A DNA stretch of 37,797 bases. It comes from Candidatus Solibacter usitatus. GTDB taxonomy: Bacteria; Acidobacteriota; Terriglobia; Bryobacterales; Bryobacteraceae. The number at the start of each line of letters is the position of its first letter. The stretch's first letter is position 1. The translations under genes were made by a program, and so were the position numbers. Where the stretch lies: positions 1 to 37,797 of the forward strand of contig JACPVQ010000079.1 of the NCBI GenBank assembly GCA_016191645.1, in the 5' to 3' direction. Positions 18,365 to 27,579 of the stretch are shown here, piece by piece. The notes below the pieces were generated by a model, which worked only from the letters and a program-made list of their open reading frames with translations, did no database searches and had not been told where the DNA came from.

Positions 18365-18730
18365 CTACTTGGCGGCGGGAGCGCCCTGAAATTGAATGGC
18401 GCGAAGAATTTTGCCGTGAATTCTCGACGAAGCATTACGCGTGGACGGCGGTTGGCTCTCCGCAGCCCAGAGTGAAACTGGGCTGGCCGCTAACCTGCTC
18501 AGTGGCGACGAAGACGCGACGCGTTCGGGTACCAGAGAGATGACCGGTTGAGACCGGAACTTGGGGGCTTGGGACACATTGGGCCTACCGACGCGCAAGA
18601 CCTCGGCGGACAAAGGACTGACGAGGCTGACAGGCGCTGCGAGGTGGTCCAGGCGCAAGATTTGCTGCGGAGCACTCGGAGTGGAATGGGACGCGCCCAT
18701 TGCAAGCAGGACGACGGTAAACGGATGCAT
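18365..18730 (-). CDS. Possible small secreted protein of unknown function
   Basis: 121 codons from ATG 18730. The first 20 residues ([20 protein letters not shown]) could be a short signal peptide; the remainder is rich in Ser, Pro, Ala, Val and Arg with no domain I know. Codon choice resembles that of neighbouring genes, but there is no strong Shine-Dalgarno. It fills the roughly 500 bp between ileS and rplQ, which otherwise holds nothing I can identify. It may be a genuine lineage-specific gene or a chance open frame. Confidence 0.4.
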   Translation of the reverse strand: MHPFTVVLLAMGASHSTPSAPQQILRLDHLAAPVSLVSPLSAEVLRVGRPNVSQAPKFRSQPVISLVPERVASSSPLSRLAASPVSLWAAESQPPSTRNASSRIHGKILRAIQFQGAPAAK

Positions 18731-18793
18731 GCGTTTCCATCGGGAGGTACCCGCAAACTCTTTAGGGAATAGTACTGCTTGAGAGCGAAATGG

Positions 18794-19246
18794 TTATTTC
18801 TGCTCTTCGCCGCCGCCTTCGGCACCTTCGCGGATGGCTTTCAACTTTTCTTCCTTGCGTTTGGCGCGATCGGCGGCCCGCTTCACAAGCTCGGAACCGA
18901 CCAGTTCCAACATCACCTGCTCCGCGCCGTCGCCTTTGCGAGGCCCGAGGTGTGTGATGCGGGTGTAGCCGCCATTGCGCTGGCCGAACCGGCTGCCGAC
19001 CTTGTCGAACAGCTTCTTCACGGCGTCCCGCGTCATTAGGAAAGACGCGGCTTGACGGCGCGTATGGAGCGTATCCGCCTTGGCAAGCGTAACCATCTTT
19101 TCTACCAGAGGGCGCGCGGCTTTCGCCTTGGCCACGGTGGTGATAATGCGCTCATGCTCGATCACGCTGGTGACCAGATTGCGAAGTACGGCTTTGCGGG
19201 CGCTGGGATCCCGCCGGAGTTTGAATCCAGCAACACGATGTCTCAT
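18794..19246 (-). CDS. rplQ: 50S ribosomal protein L17
   Basis: 150 residues. MRHRVAGFKLRRDPSARKAVLRNL is the typical L17 beginning, and FGQRNGGYTRITHLGPRKGDGAEQVMLEL closes the conserved fold. The last 30 residues are a charged Lys/Glu/Gly tail longer than the E. coli protein. L17 binds 23S rRNA near the exit tunnel. It is the last gene of the alpha operon, 24 bp after rpoA, with GGAGG in the gap. Confidence 0.97.
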   Translation of the reverse strand: MRHRVAGFKLRRDPSARKAVLRNLVTSVIEHERIITTVAKAKAARPLVEKMVTLAKADTLHTRRQAASFLMTRDAVKKLFDKVGSRFGQRNGGYTRITHLGPRKGDGAEQVMLELVGSELVKRAADRAKRKEEKLKAIREGAEGGGEEQK

Positions 19247-19270
19247 CTTTTCGAAAAACCTCCGGGGGGA

Positions 19271-20287
19271 CTAACCTTCTTCGCCCGCGCCCATACTGAC
19301 GGGCTGTCCGCTGGCGCTAATCAATCTGCCTTGCGAGTCGAATTTCATTCCGAAGCCGAGTCCGAGACTCTGCAGAATTTCTTTGATCTCGTTCAGCGAC
19401 TTGCGTCCGAAATTCTTGGTGCGCAGCATTTCCGCTTCGCTCCTCTGCACCAAATCGCCAATGGTGCCGATGTTGGCGTTCTTCAGACAATTGTAGGAAC
19501 GCACGCTCAATTCGAGTTCTTCCACCGACCGGCTGAGCACTTCGTTCATCTGGCTCAGTGCGCGCTCGGCCGGCTCCTCGGCAACTTCGGATACTTCTTC
19601 GAAGTTGATGAAGATGGCCATGTGGTCTTTCAACAGCTTGGCGGCCATGCCGACGGCGTCGGCGGGCGAGACGGCGCCGTTGGTCCACACGTCGATTGTC
19701 AACTTGTCGTAATCGGTCATCTGGCCAAGTCGCGCCGCTTCCACGCTGTAGTTTACCTTGCGCACGGGCGAATGAACTGAATCGATGGGAATATAGCCGA
19801 GGGGAAGATCCTCGTCGAAGTTACGGTCGGCCGAAACATAGCCGCGGCCCATTTTGAGCCGCATCTCGATGCTCAGCTTGCCGCCTTCACTGACGGTGGC
19901 GACGTGCATATTGCGATCGAGCACTTCGACATCGGCGTCGGTTTCGATCTGGCCGGACAAAACTTCACCCGCGCCGCTCACCTTCAGCGTCACCGTCTTC
20001 ACTTCATCGGTGAGCATCTTGAAGGGGATCTGCTTCAAGTTCAGAATAATATCCGTGGCGTCTTCGACCACGCCTGGAATGGGACTGAACTCGTGCGCCA
20101 CGCCTTCAATGCGCACCGCGGTGATGGCCGCGCCTTCAATGGAACTGAGCAACACGCGGCGCAAGCTGCTGCCGATGGTGGTGCCGAAACCGCGCTCGAA
20201 AGGCTGCGCGGTGAACATGCCGTAACGGTCCGTGAGCGTCTCGGTGTTGGCCACCAGCCGCTTCGGTTTTTGAAAGCCTTTGAACAT
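19271..20287 (-). CDS. rpoA: DNA-directed RNA polymerase subunit alpha
   Basis: 338 residues, normal length. The N-terminal dimerisation domain contains [25 protein letters not shown], and the C-terminal domain contains [34 protein letters not shown], the helix-hairpin-helix DNA and activator contact surface. A short Gly/Ser/Glu tail follows. It nucleates RNA polymerase assembly. Located between rpsD and rplQ as in most bacterial alpha operons. Confidence 0.98.
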   Translation of the reverse strand: MFKGFQKPKRLVANTETLTDRYGMFTAQPFERGFGTTIGSSLRRVLLSSIEGAAITAVRIEGVAHEFSPIPGVVEDATDIILNLKQIPFKMLTDEVKTVTLKVSGAGEVLSGQIETDADVEVLDRNMHVATVSEGGKLSIEMRLKMGRGYVSADRNFDEDLPLGYIPIDSVHSPVRKVNYSVEAARLGQMTDYDKLTIDVWTNGAVSPADAVGMAAKLLKDHMAIFINFEEVSEVAEEPAERALSQMNEVLSRSVEELELSVRSYNCLKNANIGTIGDLVQRSEAEMLRTKNFGRKSLNEIKEILQSLGLGFGMKFDSQGRLISASGQPVSMGAGEEG

Positions 20288-20300
20288 CGATCCGCCTTTC

Positions 20301-20933
20301 TTACTTGGAGTACAACTCGACGATGAGTTGCTCGTTGATCTGAATCTGCACCAGTTCCTGCCGCTTGAACTGTCCGGTTACCCGTCCGCGCAACTGATCC
20401 CGTTCAAATTCCAGCCACGTGGGCGCGGGCCTGCTTGCCGTGGCGTCGCAGGCAGCCAGAATACCCGTATTCTGCTTGCTCCGCTGCCGCACTTCGACAA
20501 CATCTCCTTGTTTCGTGAGGAAGGATGGGATGTTGACTTTCCGGCCGTTCACTTGGATATGCCCGTGACGCACCACCTGTCTTGCCATGGCGCGGCTGGT
20601 GGCGATGCCCAACCGGTAGACCACGTTGTCCAACCGGTGCTCCATCAGGCCGAGAAGATTCTCGCCCGTGATGCCTTTTATCTTGCTGGCTTTTTCGAAC
20701 GCGTTGCGGAATTGACGCTCCAGCACGCCATAGTATCGCTTGGTGCGCTGCTTCTCGCGCAACTGAATGCCGTAGCCAAGCACCTTCGCTCTCCGCGCGC
20801 GGCCGTGCTGGCCAGGCTGGAAGTTGCGCTTTTCAATGGCGCACTTTTCGGAATAGCAGCGGTCGCCTTTCAAGAACAGCTTCATGCCCTCTCGCCGGCA
20901 CAACCGGCAAACGGGCCCAGTATATCGAGCCAA
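20301..20933 (-). CDS. rpsD: 30S ribosomal protein S4 (zinc-binding form, TTG start)
   Basis: 210 residues. The start is TTG at 20933 with GGGAGG six bases upstream; no ATG fits the conserved N-terminus [16 protein letters not shown]. Cys9, Cys12, Cys26 and Cys31 form the zinc site of the C+ version. The S4 domain [36 protein letters not shown] is intact. S4 is a primary 16S rRNA binder and often an autogenous translational repressor; a non-coding gap with hairpins lies just upstream. Confidence 0.97.
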   Translation of the reverse strand: MARYTGPVCRLCRREGMKLFLKGDRCYSEKCAIEKRNFQPGQHGRARRAKVLGYGIQLREKQRTKRYYGVLERQFRNAFEKASKIKGITGENLLGLMEHRLDNVVYRLGIATSRAMARQVVRHGHIQVNGRKVNIPSFLTKQGDVVEVRQRSKQNTGILAACDATASRPAPTWLEFERDQLRGRVTGQFKRQELVQIQINEQLIVELYSK

Positions 20934-21064
20934 ATGGAACCTCCCTAAGTTCGTCCCGCGTTCTTCGCGGGCTGGTCATCAAAGCACGCTTTTCACGGCG
21001 TGCCAGGAAAGGTGCAGTTTACGGCAATGCCTTCTTCCTGCTTTACCCTCCGGAAAATCTCTAC
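20934..21064 (-). promoter_or_regulatory. rpsK-rpsD leader region with two hairpins, possible S4 autoregulatory element
   Basis: This is the longest non-coding gap inside the ribosomal cluster (131 bp), whereas neighbouring gaps are 0-30 bp. Reading the minus strand, a first hairpin pairs GCACGC with GCGTGC around an 8-base loop (20984-21003). A second pairs CCCGCG with CGCGGG around a 5-base loop (20955-20971) and sits just before the GGGAGG of rpsD. There is no U-run, so these are not typical intrinsic terminators. S4 leaders regulating rpsD or the alpha operon are known in other bacteria; the assignment here is inference. Confidence 0.4.
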
Positions 21065-21472
21065 TTACACGCGGCGCTTTTTGGGCGCGCGGCAACCGTT
21101 ATGCGGAATCGGCGTCAGGTCCCTGATGTTGCGGACCTCAATACCTGCCGTCGCCAACGCGCGAACGGCGGACTCGCGGCCGGAGCCGGGCCCCGACACC
21201 CGAACTTCGCAAGTCCGCATGCCGGAATCTTTCGCCTTCTGCGACGCGGTCAACGATGCCTGTTGCGCGGCGAATGGCGTTCCCTTGCGCGAACCGCGGA
21301 AACCCAGCGAGCCGGCGCTGGACCACGACAACACATTGCCCAACTGATCGGTAATGGTCACGATGGTGTTGTTGAACGATGCTTGAATGTGCACCAGACC
21401 GTGCGGAACAATCCGCTTTTCTTTTTTCTTGAAGGACTTTTTCTTCGTCGCCTTCACTTGCTGTTTGGCCAT
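21065..21472 (-). CDS. rpsK: 30S ribosomal protein S11
   Basis: 135 residues. After a basic N-terminal extension come [31 protein letters not shown] and [10 protein letters not shown], then the signature [43 protein letters not shown]11 lies in the 30S platform next to S18/S21 and mRNA. It follows rpsM by 15 bp. Confidence 0.98.
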   Translation of the reverse strand: MAKQQVKATKKKSFKKKEKRIVPHGLVHIQASFNNTIVTITDQLGNVLSWSSAGSLGFRGSRKGTPFAAQQASLTASQKAKDSGMRTCEVRVSGPGSGRESAVRALATAGIEVRNIRDLTPIPHNGCRAPKKRRV

Positions 21473-21487
21473 GAATCCTGCTCTCCG

Positions 21488-21874
21488 TTATGTCTTTGCC
21501 GAGGCCTTCTTCTTGTTTGCCACCGTGCCGCGCCGCGGACCTTTGCGTGTGCGCGCGTTGGTGTGCGACCTCTGGCCGCGAACCGGCAGGCTGCGCCGGT
21601 GCCGCAGACCACGGTACGACCCCATGTCGATCAGTCGCTTGATGTTCATCGAAATCTCCTTGCGGAGATCTCCTTCGATGGAACCTTCACTCTCAATCAG
21701 CAGACGGAGCCGGTTCACTTCCTCTTCGGTAAGGTCCATCACCTTTTTGTCCGCATCCACTTTGGCGCGGTACAAAATCGACTTCGATCTGGTTCTTCCG
21801 ATTCCGTAAATATAGGTAAGGCCGATTTCGGCTCTCTTTTTGGCGGGCAAATCCACGCCGGCAATACGTGCCAT
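21488..21874 (-). CDS. rpsM: 30S ribosomal protein S13
   Basis: 128 residues beginning [26 protein letters not shown], with the helix-two-turn-helix region and the conserved basic tail [24 protein letters not shown]13 sits in the head of the 30S subunit and contacts the P-site tRNA and the large subunit. It is nine bases after rpmJ. Confidence 0.98.
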   Translation of the reverse strand: MARIAGVDLPAKKRAEIGLTYIYGIGRTRSKSILYRAKVDADKKVMDLTEEEVNRLRLLIESEGSIEGDLRKEISMNIKRLIDMGSYRGLRHRRSLPVRGQRSHTNARTRKGPRRGTVANKKKASAKT

Positions 21875-21883
21875 AAATTCTCC

Positions 21884-21997
21884 TTAACCCTGCCGCTGCT
21901 TGTGCTTGGGGTTCGTACAGATCACCCGCACGACGCCGTGGCGATGGATAATCTTGCATTTGTCGCAAACCGGTTTTACCGAGGCTCTGACTTTCAT
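21884..21997 (-). CDS. rpmJ: 50S ribosomal protein L36 (zinc ribbon form)
   Basis: A 37-codon gene from ATG 21997 to TAA 21884. The product begins [20 protein letters not shown] and contains Cys11, Cys14, Cys27 and His32, the CCCH zinc ribbon of C+ L36 proteins. The length is exactly that of the family. It lies between infA and rpsM, its standard place. Confidence 0.97.
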   Translation of the reverse strand: MKVRASVKPVCDKCKIIHRHGVVRVICTNPKHKQRQG

Positions 21998-22015
21998 ACG
22001 TCTACATTCAACTTT

Positions 22016-22249
22016 CTACGCTGGAAGCAGTTTCACGATTCGTCCCCGTGTGGGGTCATGCGGTGAAAGCTCCACCAAAACTTTATCGTTCGGACGAAGG
22101 CGGCTAAAATTCACCTTGCCCGCGCCTGCCGCGTGCGCCTTCACTTGCGCCCGCGAACTCAATTCCAACAAGTAACCCGACTGCGGCAGCAATTCGACAA
22201 CAACGGCTTCCACCGCTCGCCGCCCTTCGCCGCGATCCTTTTCGGTCAC
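22016..22249 (-). CDS. infA: Translation initiation factor IF-1, divergent
   Basis: 77 residues if it starts at GTG 22249, whose GTGA overlaps the map stop at 22246; GTG 22267 would add six residues. The S1/OB fold is recognisable in AVVVELLPQSGYLLEL, VKAHAAGAGKVNFSRLRPNDKVLVELSPHDPTRGRIV. It differs from textbook IF-1 in the first half: the usual GHxVLAHISGKMRKxxIR region reads AQVKAHAAGAGKVNFSR, and the N-terminus is basic. IF-1 binds the 30S A site during initiation. Position between map and rpmJ supports the call. Confidence 0.88.
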   Translation of the reverse strand: MTEKDRGEGRRAVEAVVVELLPQSGYLLELSSRAQVKAHAAGAGKVNFSRLRPNDKVLVELSPHDPTRGRIVKLLPA

Positions 22250-23016
22250 GGCCGGGTCAACACCCACGGTCCGTCCGCCGTGATGGCTACCATATGCTCA
22301 AAATGCGCCGAACACTTTCCGTCCGTCGTCACCGCGGTCCATTTGTCCTTCAACACCTTGGACCCCGGCTTCCCTTCGTTCACCATCGGCTCAATCGCCA
22401 AAACCATTCCCTCTTTCAAACGAGGGTTTTCATGCTGGCGGTCCACATAGTTGGGAACTTGCGGCTCCTCATGGAGCTTAGTCCCAATCCCGTGTCCCAC
22501 AAACTCGCGAACCACCGAGAAACCGTTGCTGACAACGTGTTTCTCCACCGTGCCGCTAATATCTGCCAGCCGGTTGCCTGCCCTCGCCTGCGCGATGGCC
22601 ATTTCCAGCGACTCCTGCGTTACTCGAAGCAACTTGCGAAGTGAATCACCGATCTCGCCCACGGGCACGGTCACCGCCGAATCGCCAAAATATCCGTTCA
22701 ATTCGACGCCCGTGTCGATCTTCACGATGTCGCCCTTCTTCAAGGCCCGTCTTGCGGACGGCATGCCGTGAATAATCTCGTTATTCACGGAAGTACAAAG
22801 CACGTACGGAAACTTCGTTCCAGCGGCCGGAACATAGTAGCCTTTGAAGGCCGCCCTCGCCCCGGCGTCGCGGATCATCTTCTCCGCGGCAACTTCCAAA
22901 TCCTGCGTCGTCACGCCCTCCCCAACCATCCCGGAAAGCGTTTTCAAAACCTCGTACACCAACAGCCCGCTCTTGCGCAATTTCTCCAACTCCGACGGGC
23001 TTCTTCTGTTGATCAT
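22246..23016 (-). CDS. map: Methionine aminopeptidase, type I
   Basis: 256 residues. All five metal ligands are visible: Asp101 (KIDTGVELNG), Asp112 (GDSAVT), His175 (GHGIGTKLHEEP), Glu209 (LAIEPMVNEG) and Glu240 (SAHFEHMVAIT). There is no N-terminal zinc-finger extension. It removes the initiator Met from nascent proteins. It starts six bases after adk and overlaps infA by four bases. Confidence 0.97.
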   Translation of the reverse strand: MINRRSPSELEKLRKSGLLVYEVLKTLSGMVGEGVTTQDLEVAAEKMIRDAGARAAFKGYYVPAAGTKFPYVLCTSVNNEIIHGMPSARRALKKGDIVKIDTGVELNGYFGDSAVTVPVGEIGDSLRKLLRVTQESLEMAIAQARAGNRLADISGTVEKHVVSNGFSVVREFVGHGIGTKLHEEPQVPNYVDRQHENPRLKEGMVLAIEPMVNEGKPGSKVLKDKWTAVTTDGKCSAHFEHMVAITADGPWVLTRP

Positions 23017-23022
23017 CTTCTT

Positions 23023-23706
23023 TTATGCGAACTTTGCGCCAGCCACAATCCGCTGCGCGATCTCTTCCGGCGACTGCCCCGCTCCATCCACTTCACGGAA
23101 CGGAACGCCTTGCGCTGTCATCCAATCCAAAACTGGCTTCGTGGATTCGTCGTATGCGGCTAAACGATGCCGTATCACGCCTTCGCGATCATCTTCCCTC
23201 ACTATCAGGGAAGTTCCACACTTGCCACACAACTCCCCGCCGCTCCCGTAAACCGGCGGCTGGTTGGCCTGGTGAAAAACGGGTCCACAACGCACACACG
23301 TACGGCGGCCCGCAAGACGGCGGATAATCTCATTGTAATCCACTTTCAAGTGAATCACTACCCACCCCATCCCGCGACCGGCTAAACACTGGAAAATCCA
23401 CTCCGCCTGCGCCACGGTTCGTGGATAGCCATCTAATAGAAAACCGCGCGAACAATCGGCCTCGGCGGTACGTTCCGCCAGCATTTCCGTGATCAGGTCA
23501 TCGGTGACCAGATTCCCCGCTTCCAACAAACCGCGTATCCGCTCTCCCTGCTCATCCGCTCGCCGCATCCTCTCCCGAAGCATATCTCCGGTCGCGATGT
23601 GCGGCAGTTGCAACTTCTCCTGAAGCAACCTGGCCTGAGTCCCTTTACCGGAACCTGGCGCTCCAAACAGGATCAGAACCAAGCCGCCCTTAACGGATTC
23701 CGGCAT
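23023..23706 (-). CDS. adk: Adenylate kinase (zinc-containing LID)
   Basis: 227 residues. P-loop GAPGSGKGT (15-23), ATGDMLRE AMP-binding segment, DGYPRTVAQAEW (92-103), and a long-form LID with Cys137, Cys140, Cys160 and Cys163 as a structural zinc site. It interconverts ATP+AMP and 2 ADP in the cytoplasm. It lies between secY and map, the classic spc-operon end. Confidence 0.97.
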   Translation of the reverse strand: MPESVKGGLVLILFGAPGSGKGTQARLLQEKLQLPHIATGDMLRERMRRADEQGERIRGLLEAGNLVTDDLITEMLAERTAEADCSRGFLLDGYPRTVAQAEWIFQCLAGRGMGWVVIHLKVDYNEIIRRLAGRRTCVRCGPVFHQANQPPVYGSGGELCGKCGTSLIVREDDREGVIRHRLAAYDESTKPVLDWMTAQGVPFREVDGAGQSPEEIAQRIVAGAKFA

Positions 23707-23728
23707 AATTCCAGGACGTAATCAACTC

Positions 23729-25123
23729 TTACGTACGGCGTCCTCGAATCCGGCCGGCACGCGGCGTAAATCCTTCGTAGTGCCGCATGATCAACTGCGC
23801 TTCCACCTGATTCACCGTATCCATGGCGACACCAACCACAATCAGCAAAGAAGTTCCGCCAAAGTAGAACGTCACTCCCAAACCGTCCAACAGGAACCGC
23901 GGAAAATAATTATCAATCCAGTTTCCGATCAGCGGAAGATGCTGCAACTTGATGCCGGAAATCATGATCTGCGGTATCAGCGACAGAATCGCCAGATACA
24001 AACCGCCTACCACAGTGATCTTGGTCAGGATCTTGTTCAGGTATTCCGCCGTGTTCTTGCCGGGACGGATACCGGGAATGAACCCGCCGTACTTCTGCAT
24101 GTTATGAGCGGCTTCATTGGGATTGAAAATGATGGAAACGTAAAAGAAGCAGAAGAAGACAATGCCCGCCGTGAACAGCACGGCATAAAGCGGTTCGGCG
24201 AATCCGATGGCGCGCAGAGTGTCCTGCACCCATTGCACATCCTTCAACCTGGGAACCTGCATCAATGTTTGCGGAAACGCCAGCAGAGACGACGCGAAGA
24301 TCACCGGGATGACGCCGCCCGCATTCACTTTCAGCGGCATGTGCGTCGACTGGCCGCCCAACATCTTGCGTCCCACCACGCGCTTGGCGTACTGCACGGG
24401 AATGCGCCGCTCGCCGCGCTCTACCAGGACGATGAACGCGATCACGAACACCATGACGATCAGAATCACGAGCATCTGAATCACATTCCACTGCCGCGTC
24501 ACGAAAACATTCGTGTAGATATTCTGCATCGCGCTGGGAAGGCCCACGACGATGCCGGCGAAAATGATCAGCGACATTCCATTTCCAATGCCGCGCTCAC
24601 TGATCTGCTCACCCAGCCACATGATGAAGGCGGTGCCCGTGGTCAGGCTGAGCATCGTCATGAAAACAAATCCAACGCCGGGGTTGGTGACAAAGTTGCC
24701 GTCGGAAGACTGCAGCGCGGTGGCGATTCCAAAGCTTTGCATGAGCGCCAAACCGACCGTCAGATAACGCGTCCATTGGGTGATCTTGCGCCGCCCGATT
24801 TCGCCCTCTTTTTGCAACTTCTCAAGCGTGGGAACCACGACCGTGAGCAACTGCAAAATAATGGATGCCGTGATGTATGGCATAATGCCGAGCGCAAAGA
24901 CCGTCAACCGGCGGAACATTCCGCCGCTGAACAGATCGATGAACCCGAACAGCGAACCCTGGTTCTGGCGGAAGAATTCCTCCAGCCGGTTGGCGTCGAT
25001 ACCCGGCGTTGGAATGTGTCCGCCCAGGCGGTAGATGGCCAACAGGCCGAGGGTGAAAAAAATGCGCTTCCGCAGATCCGGAATGCGGAAAACGTTGGCA
25101 ACGGCTTCGAAGAATTTGTTCAT
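23729..25123 (-). CDS. secY: Protein translocase subunit SecY
   Basis: 464 residues with ten hydrophobic segments. Signature regions are LGGHIPTPGID, FALGIMPYITASIILQLL and GERRIPVQYAKR(V/R) in the C4/C5 cytoplasmic loops, plus IISGIKL and FYFGGTSLLIVVGVAMDT near the end. It forms the membrane channel of SecYEG. It starts 23 bp after rplO. Confidence 0.98.
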   Translation of the reverse strand: MNKFFEAVANVFRIPDLRKRIFFTLGLLAIYRLGGHIPTPGIDANRLEEFFRQNQGSLFGFIDLFSGGMFRRLTVFALGIMPYITASIILQLLTVVVPTLEKLQKEGEIGRRKITQWTRYLTVGLALMQSFGIATALQSSDGNFVTNPGVGFVFMTMLSLTTGTAFIMWLGEQISERGIGNGMSLIIFAGIVVGLPSAMQNIYTNVFVTRQWNVIQMLVILIVMVFVIAFIVLVERGERRIPVQYAKRVVGRKMLGGQSTHMPLKVNAGGVIPVIFASSLLAFPQTLMQVPRLKDVQWVQDTLRAIGFAEPLYAVLFTAGIVFFCFFYVSIIFNPNEAAHNMQKYGGFIPGIRPGKNTAEYLNKILTKITVVGGLYLAILSLIPQIMISGIKLQHLPLIGNWIDNYFPRFLLDGLGVTFYFGGTSLLIVVGVAMDTVNQVEAQLIMRHYEGFTPRAGRIRGRRT

Positions 25124-25146
25124 GTAGAACAGCTCCGCCGGCGCGG

Positions 25147-25596
25147 CTACTCGCCCGCGCCGATCAACTCCACGCTTCCACCCGCGGCTTCAATTTTCTG
25201 TTTCGCCGAGGCGGAAAACAAATGTGCTTTCACAACAATCTTTTTAGTCAACTCGCCGGAACCCAGAATTTTCAACCCGTCTTCCAGCTTGTGGATAACA
25301 CCCAACTCCAGAAGAACACCCGGATCGAACGACGTGGCCTCCAGCTTTTCCAGTTTTCCCACGTTCACAATGGCGAAATGCTTCTTGAAGATATTAGTGA
25401 ATCCGCGCTTCGGCAAACGGCGATGCAACGGCATCTGTCCGCCTTCAAAACCGCGCATCATGCTATAGCCCGATACGGAGCGCGCGCCCTTGTGTCCGCG
25501 TCCGGATGTCTTTTGCCGGCCGGTTCCCATCCCGCGACCCACGCGGCGCTTGGCCTTCTGCTGGCCCGCCGGAGGTTTCAGTTGACTTAAGTTCAT
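25147..25596 (-). CDS. rplO: 50S ribosomal protein L15
   Basis: 149 residues. [40 protein letters not shown] is the conserved Gly/Arg-rich N-terminal extension, and [17 protein letters not shown] the central motif. L15 binds 23S rRNA late in assembly. Followed by secY, preceded by rpmD. Confidence 0.97.
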   Translation of the reverse strand: MNLSQLKPPAGQQKAKRRVGRGMGTGRQKTSGRGHKGARSVSGYSMMRGFEGGQMPLHRRLPKRGFTNIFKKHFAIVNVGKLEKLEATSFDPGVLLELGVIHKLEDGLKILGSGELTKKIVVKAHLFSASAKQKIEAAGGSVELIGAGE

Positions 25597-25617
25597 GGCG
25601 ATGTTTCTCCGTCCGGT

Positions 25618-25800
25618 CTATTTTACGATCTGCAGCAGGTGCGGGACTTTTTTCACCATGCCGCGGAAGCCCGCGTTATCGGGCCGTTCCACAATCTGAT
25701 TCATTTTGCGCAGCCCCAGCGAACGCACAATCGACTTGTGCGTCTCCGGCGTGCAAATGGGACTTCTTACGAGTTTGATTTTGATCTTGGCTTCTGACAT
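25618..25800 (-). CDS. rpmD: 50S ribosomal protein L30
   Basis: 60 residues from ATG 25800, preceded by GGGAGATGAG as ribosome-binding site; an in-frame ATG at 25818 would add six residues. IKIKLVRSPICTPETHKSIVRSLGLRKMNQIVERPD contains the L30 signature, and the protein ends RGMVKKVPHLLQIV as usual. Located between rpsE and rplO. Confidence 0.95.
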   Translation of the reverse strand: MSEAKIKIKLVRSPICTPETHKSIVRSLGLRKMNQIVERPDNAGFRGMVKKVPHLLQIVK

Positions 25801-25821
25801 GGTCTCATCTCCCGCCATTCG

Positions 25822-26334
25822 CTAAAGTCTGTCCAATGCCAGCCCGCGAATGTCCGCTACTTCGTTGCGGTCGCGGAGCTGTTCCAACGCGTTAATGGTC
25901 GCCTTCACGGCGTTGTGCGGGTTGCGCGAACCCAGCGACTTCGTCAACACATTGGGAATGCCCACAGCCTCAATGACCGCTCGCACCGGTCCGCCGGCAA
26001 TGACGCCGGTTCCGGGCGATGCGGGCTTCAGCAGCACGAGTCCCGCTCCGAACCTGCCGGTCACCTGATGCGCAATGGTGGTTTCGAGCAGGTGCACTTT
26101 GCGCAAATTCTTCTTCGCCGATTCGATCCCCTTCTTGATGGCGGCCGGTACTTCCTTCGCTTTGCCGGTTCCGAAACCGACTACTTTCGCCGCCGGATCT
26201 CCCACCACGACGAGCGCCGAGAAGCTGAGGTTCTTACCGCCTTTGACGACCTTCGTTACGCGGTTGATGGAGACGACTGTCTCTTTCAAATTCAACGCGC
26301 CGGATTCGATTCGCTTGGATGCCAATAATGCCAT
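25822..26334 (-). CDS. rpsE: 30S ribosomal protein S5
   Basis: 170 residues. The double-stranded RNA-binding N-terminal domain has [24 protein letters not shown], and the C-terminal domain has [34 protein letters not shown]5 shapes the mRNA entry region and decoding accuracy. It starts 24 bp after rplR. Confidence 0.97.
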   Translation of the reverse strand: MALLASKRIESGALNLKETVVSINRVTKVVKGGKNLSFSALVVVGDPAAKVVGFGTGKAKEVPAAIKKGIESAKKNLRKVHLLETTIAHQVTGRFGAGLVLLKPASPGTGVIAGGPVRAVIEAVGIPNVLTKSLGSRNPHNAVKATINALEQLRDRNEVADIRGLALDRL

Positions 26335-26358
26335 TCGCTTGTCCTTAATTGATCGCGC

Positions 26359-26721
26359 CTAAAATTTCAGTCCCGCTTCACGCGCGGCGTCGGCCAGCGC
26401 CTTGACACGGCCGTGATACAAAAAACCGCCGCGGTCGAACACAACATTCTGAATGCCCTTGGCCAGTGCGCGTTCCGCCACCAGTTTGCCGATGGTCTTC
26501 GCTCCGGCCAGATTGCCGCCGCTCTTCGCCGCCACTTCATCCTGCGCGCTCGATGCGGCCACCAGCGTAGTGCCGGCGCGGTCGTCAATCACCTGCGCGT
26601 AAATATGCTGCAAACTGCGGAATACGGCCAGCCGCGGACGCTCCAACGTGCCATTCATTTTTTTCCGGATCCGGACGTGAATCCGCCGCCGGACTTCCTC
26701 GCGTTTAATCTGCCGTTTCAT
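26359..26721 (-). CDS. rplR: 50S ribosomal protein L18
   Basis: 120 residues. [31 protein letters not shown] and [26 protein letters not shown] are the standard L18 segments. It binds 5S rRNA. The start ATG 26721 lies only four bases after the shortened rplF, and the nearest purine tract (GAGG) is just two bases from the ATG, an unusually tight ribosome-binding site. Confidence 0.96.
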   Translation of the reverse strand: MKRQIKREEVRRRIHVRIRKKMNGTLERPRLAVFRSLQHIYAQVIDDRAGTTLVAASSAQDEVAAKSGGNLAGAKTIGKLVAERALAKGIQNVVFDRGGFLYHGRVKALADAAREAGLKF

Positions 26722-26725
26722 ATCC

Positions 26726-27157
26726 TCAACCCGCCACCTGTCCCAATGCTTCCTTATCGATGCCGCTCAATGTGAGCGCCGTCTGTTTTTCAATCTTGCA
26801 ATCGACGCCGGCGGGCAGCACGAATTCGATGGGATGCGAATAGCCCAGCGTGAACGACACGATGTTGCTCTTCACGTCGGCGCGATAGCCGACGCCGGTG
26901 ATTTCCAACTCGCGTACGAAGCCGGTGGATACGCCCGTCACCGCATTCGCCGCCAGAGCGCGGGTGAGACCATGGAGCGCGGCGTAAGAATCGCTTTCGC
27001 GCTTGATCTCCAGGTTGCCGGCCGCCTGTTCAACACTGATTCCGTTGGGAATGGGAACCACGAGCTTGCCTTTCGGCCCTTGCACTTCCAATTGCGCGCC
27101 AATAGAAACCTTCACGCCCGTAGGCATCGGAATCGGCTTTCTTCCAACTCTCGACAT
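26726..27157 (-). CDS. rplF: 50S ribosomal protein L6, lacking its C-terminal tail
   Basis: 143 residues, against about 177-180 in most bacteria. The first domain ([17 protein letters not shown]) and most of the second ([44 protein letters not shown]) are normal, but a stop follows directly after GQVAG. The final 35 or so residues, which normally hold the PEPYKGKG signature, are missing. None of the other frames downstream encodes them, because rplR begins at 26721. L6 stabilises the factor-binding region of the 50S subunit near the sarcin-ricin loop. Either a real deletion or an assembly error. Confidence 0.9.
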   Translation of the reverse strand: MSRVGRKPIPMPTGVKVSIGAQLEVQGPKGKLVVPIPNGISVEQAAGNLEIKRESDSYAALHGLTRALAANAVTGVSTGFVRELEITGVGYRADVKSNIVSFTLGYSHPIEFVLPAGVDCKIEKQTALTLSGIDKEALGQVAG

Positions 27158-27169
27158 GATATGCTCCCG

Positions 27170-27568
27170 TTACCAAACCTGGCACAGCAGTTCGCCGCCC
27201 AGGCCTTCCTTGCGCGCCGTTCTGCCGGTCATGACGCCCCGCGGCGTCGTCAAAATGTTAATGCCCAGCCCGCCCAATACCTTAGGTATTTCGCGCGAGC
27301 CGACGTATACGCGGCAGCCCGGCCGCGAAACACGTTCCATCTTGCTGATCACGGGCTCATTGGCCGTGGTGTACTTCAAATAAATCTTGATGGTCTTGCG
27401 CGTGCCCTCTTCGGCGATTTTGAAGTTGAGGATGTAGCCTTCTTCCTTCAGAATCCGCGCAATGTCGGCCTTCAAACGAGAGGCCGGCACATCCACCTTG
27501 CTGTGGCGCGCGCCAATGGCGTTGCGCAACCTGGTCAGCATGTCCGCGATGGGATCCGATGTCGTCAC
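27170..27568 (-). CDS. rpsH: 30S ribosomal protein S8
   Basis: 132 residues from GTG 27568, chosen because AAGGAGAGG lies upstream and the product begins with the usual [15 protein letters not shown]; longer open frame upstream overlaps rpsN. The C-terminal signature [34 protein letters not shown] is intact. S8 binds central 16S rRNA and in E. coli represses the spc operon. Confidence 0.96.
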   Translation of the reverse strand: MTTSDPIADMLTRLRNAIGARHSKVDVPASRLKADIARILKEEGYILNFKIAEEGTRKTIKIYLKYTTANEPVISKMERVSRPGCRVYVGSREIPKVLGGLGINILTTPRGVMTGRTARKEGLGGELLCQVW

Positions 27569-27579
27569 AGTTCCTCTCC

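Noticed and set aside
18731-18793. Terminator after rplQ
   Set aside because: Only a 4-bp stem (CGGG/CCCG) without a U-run is visible, too weak to support.
23780-25468. Long open frame antisense to secY and rplO (562 codons)
   Set aside because: It mirrors well-supported genes on the other strand; its product is a His/Gln/Arg-rich sequence without domains, as expected from antisense frames in GC-rich genes.
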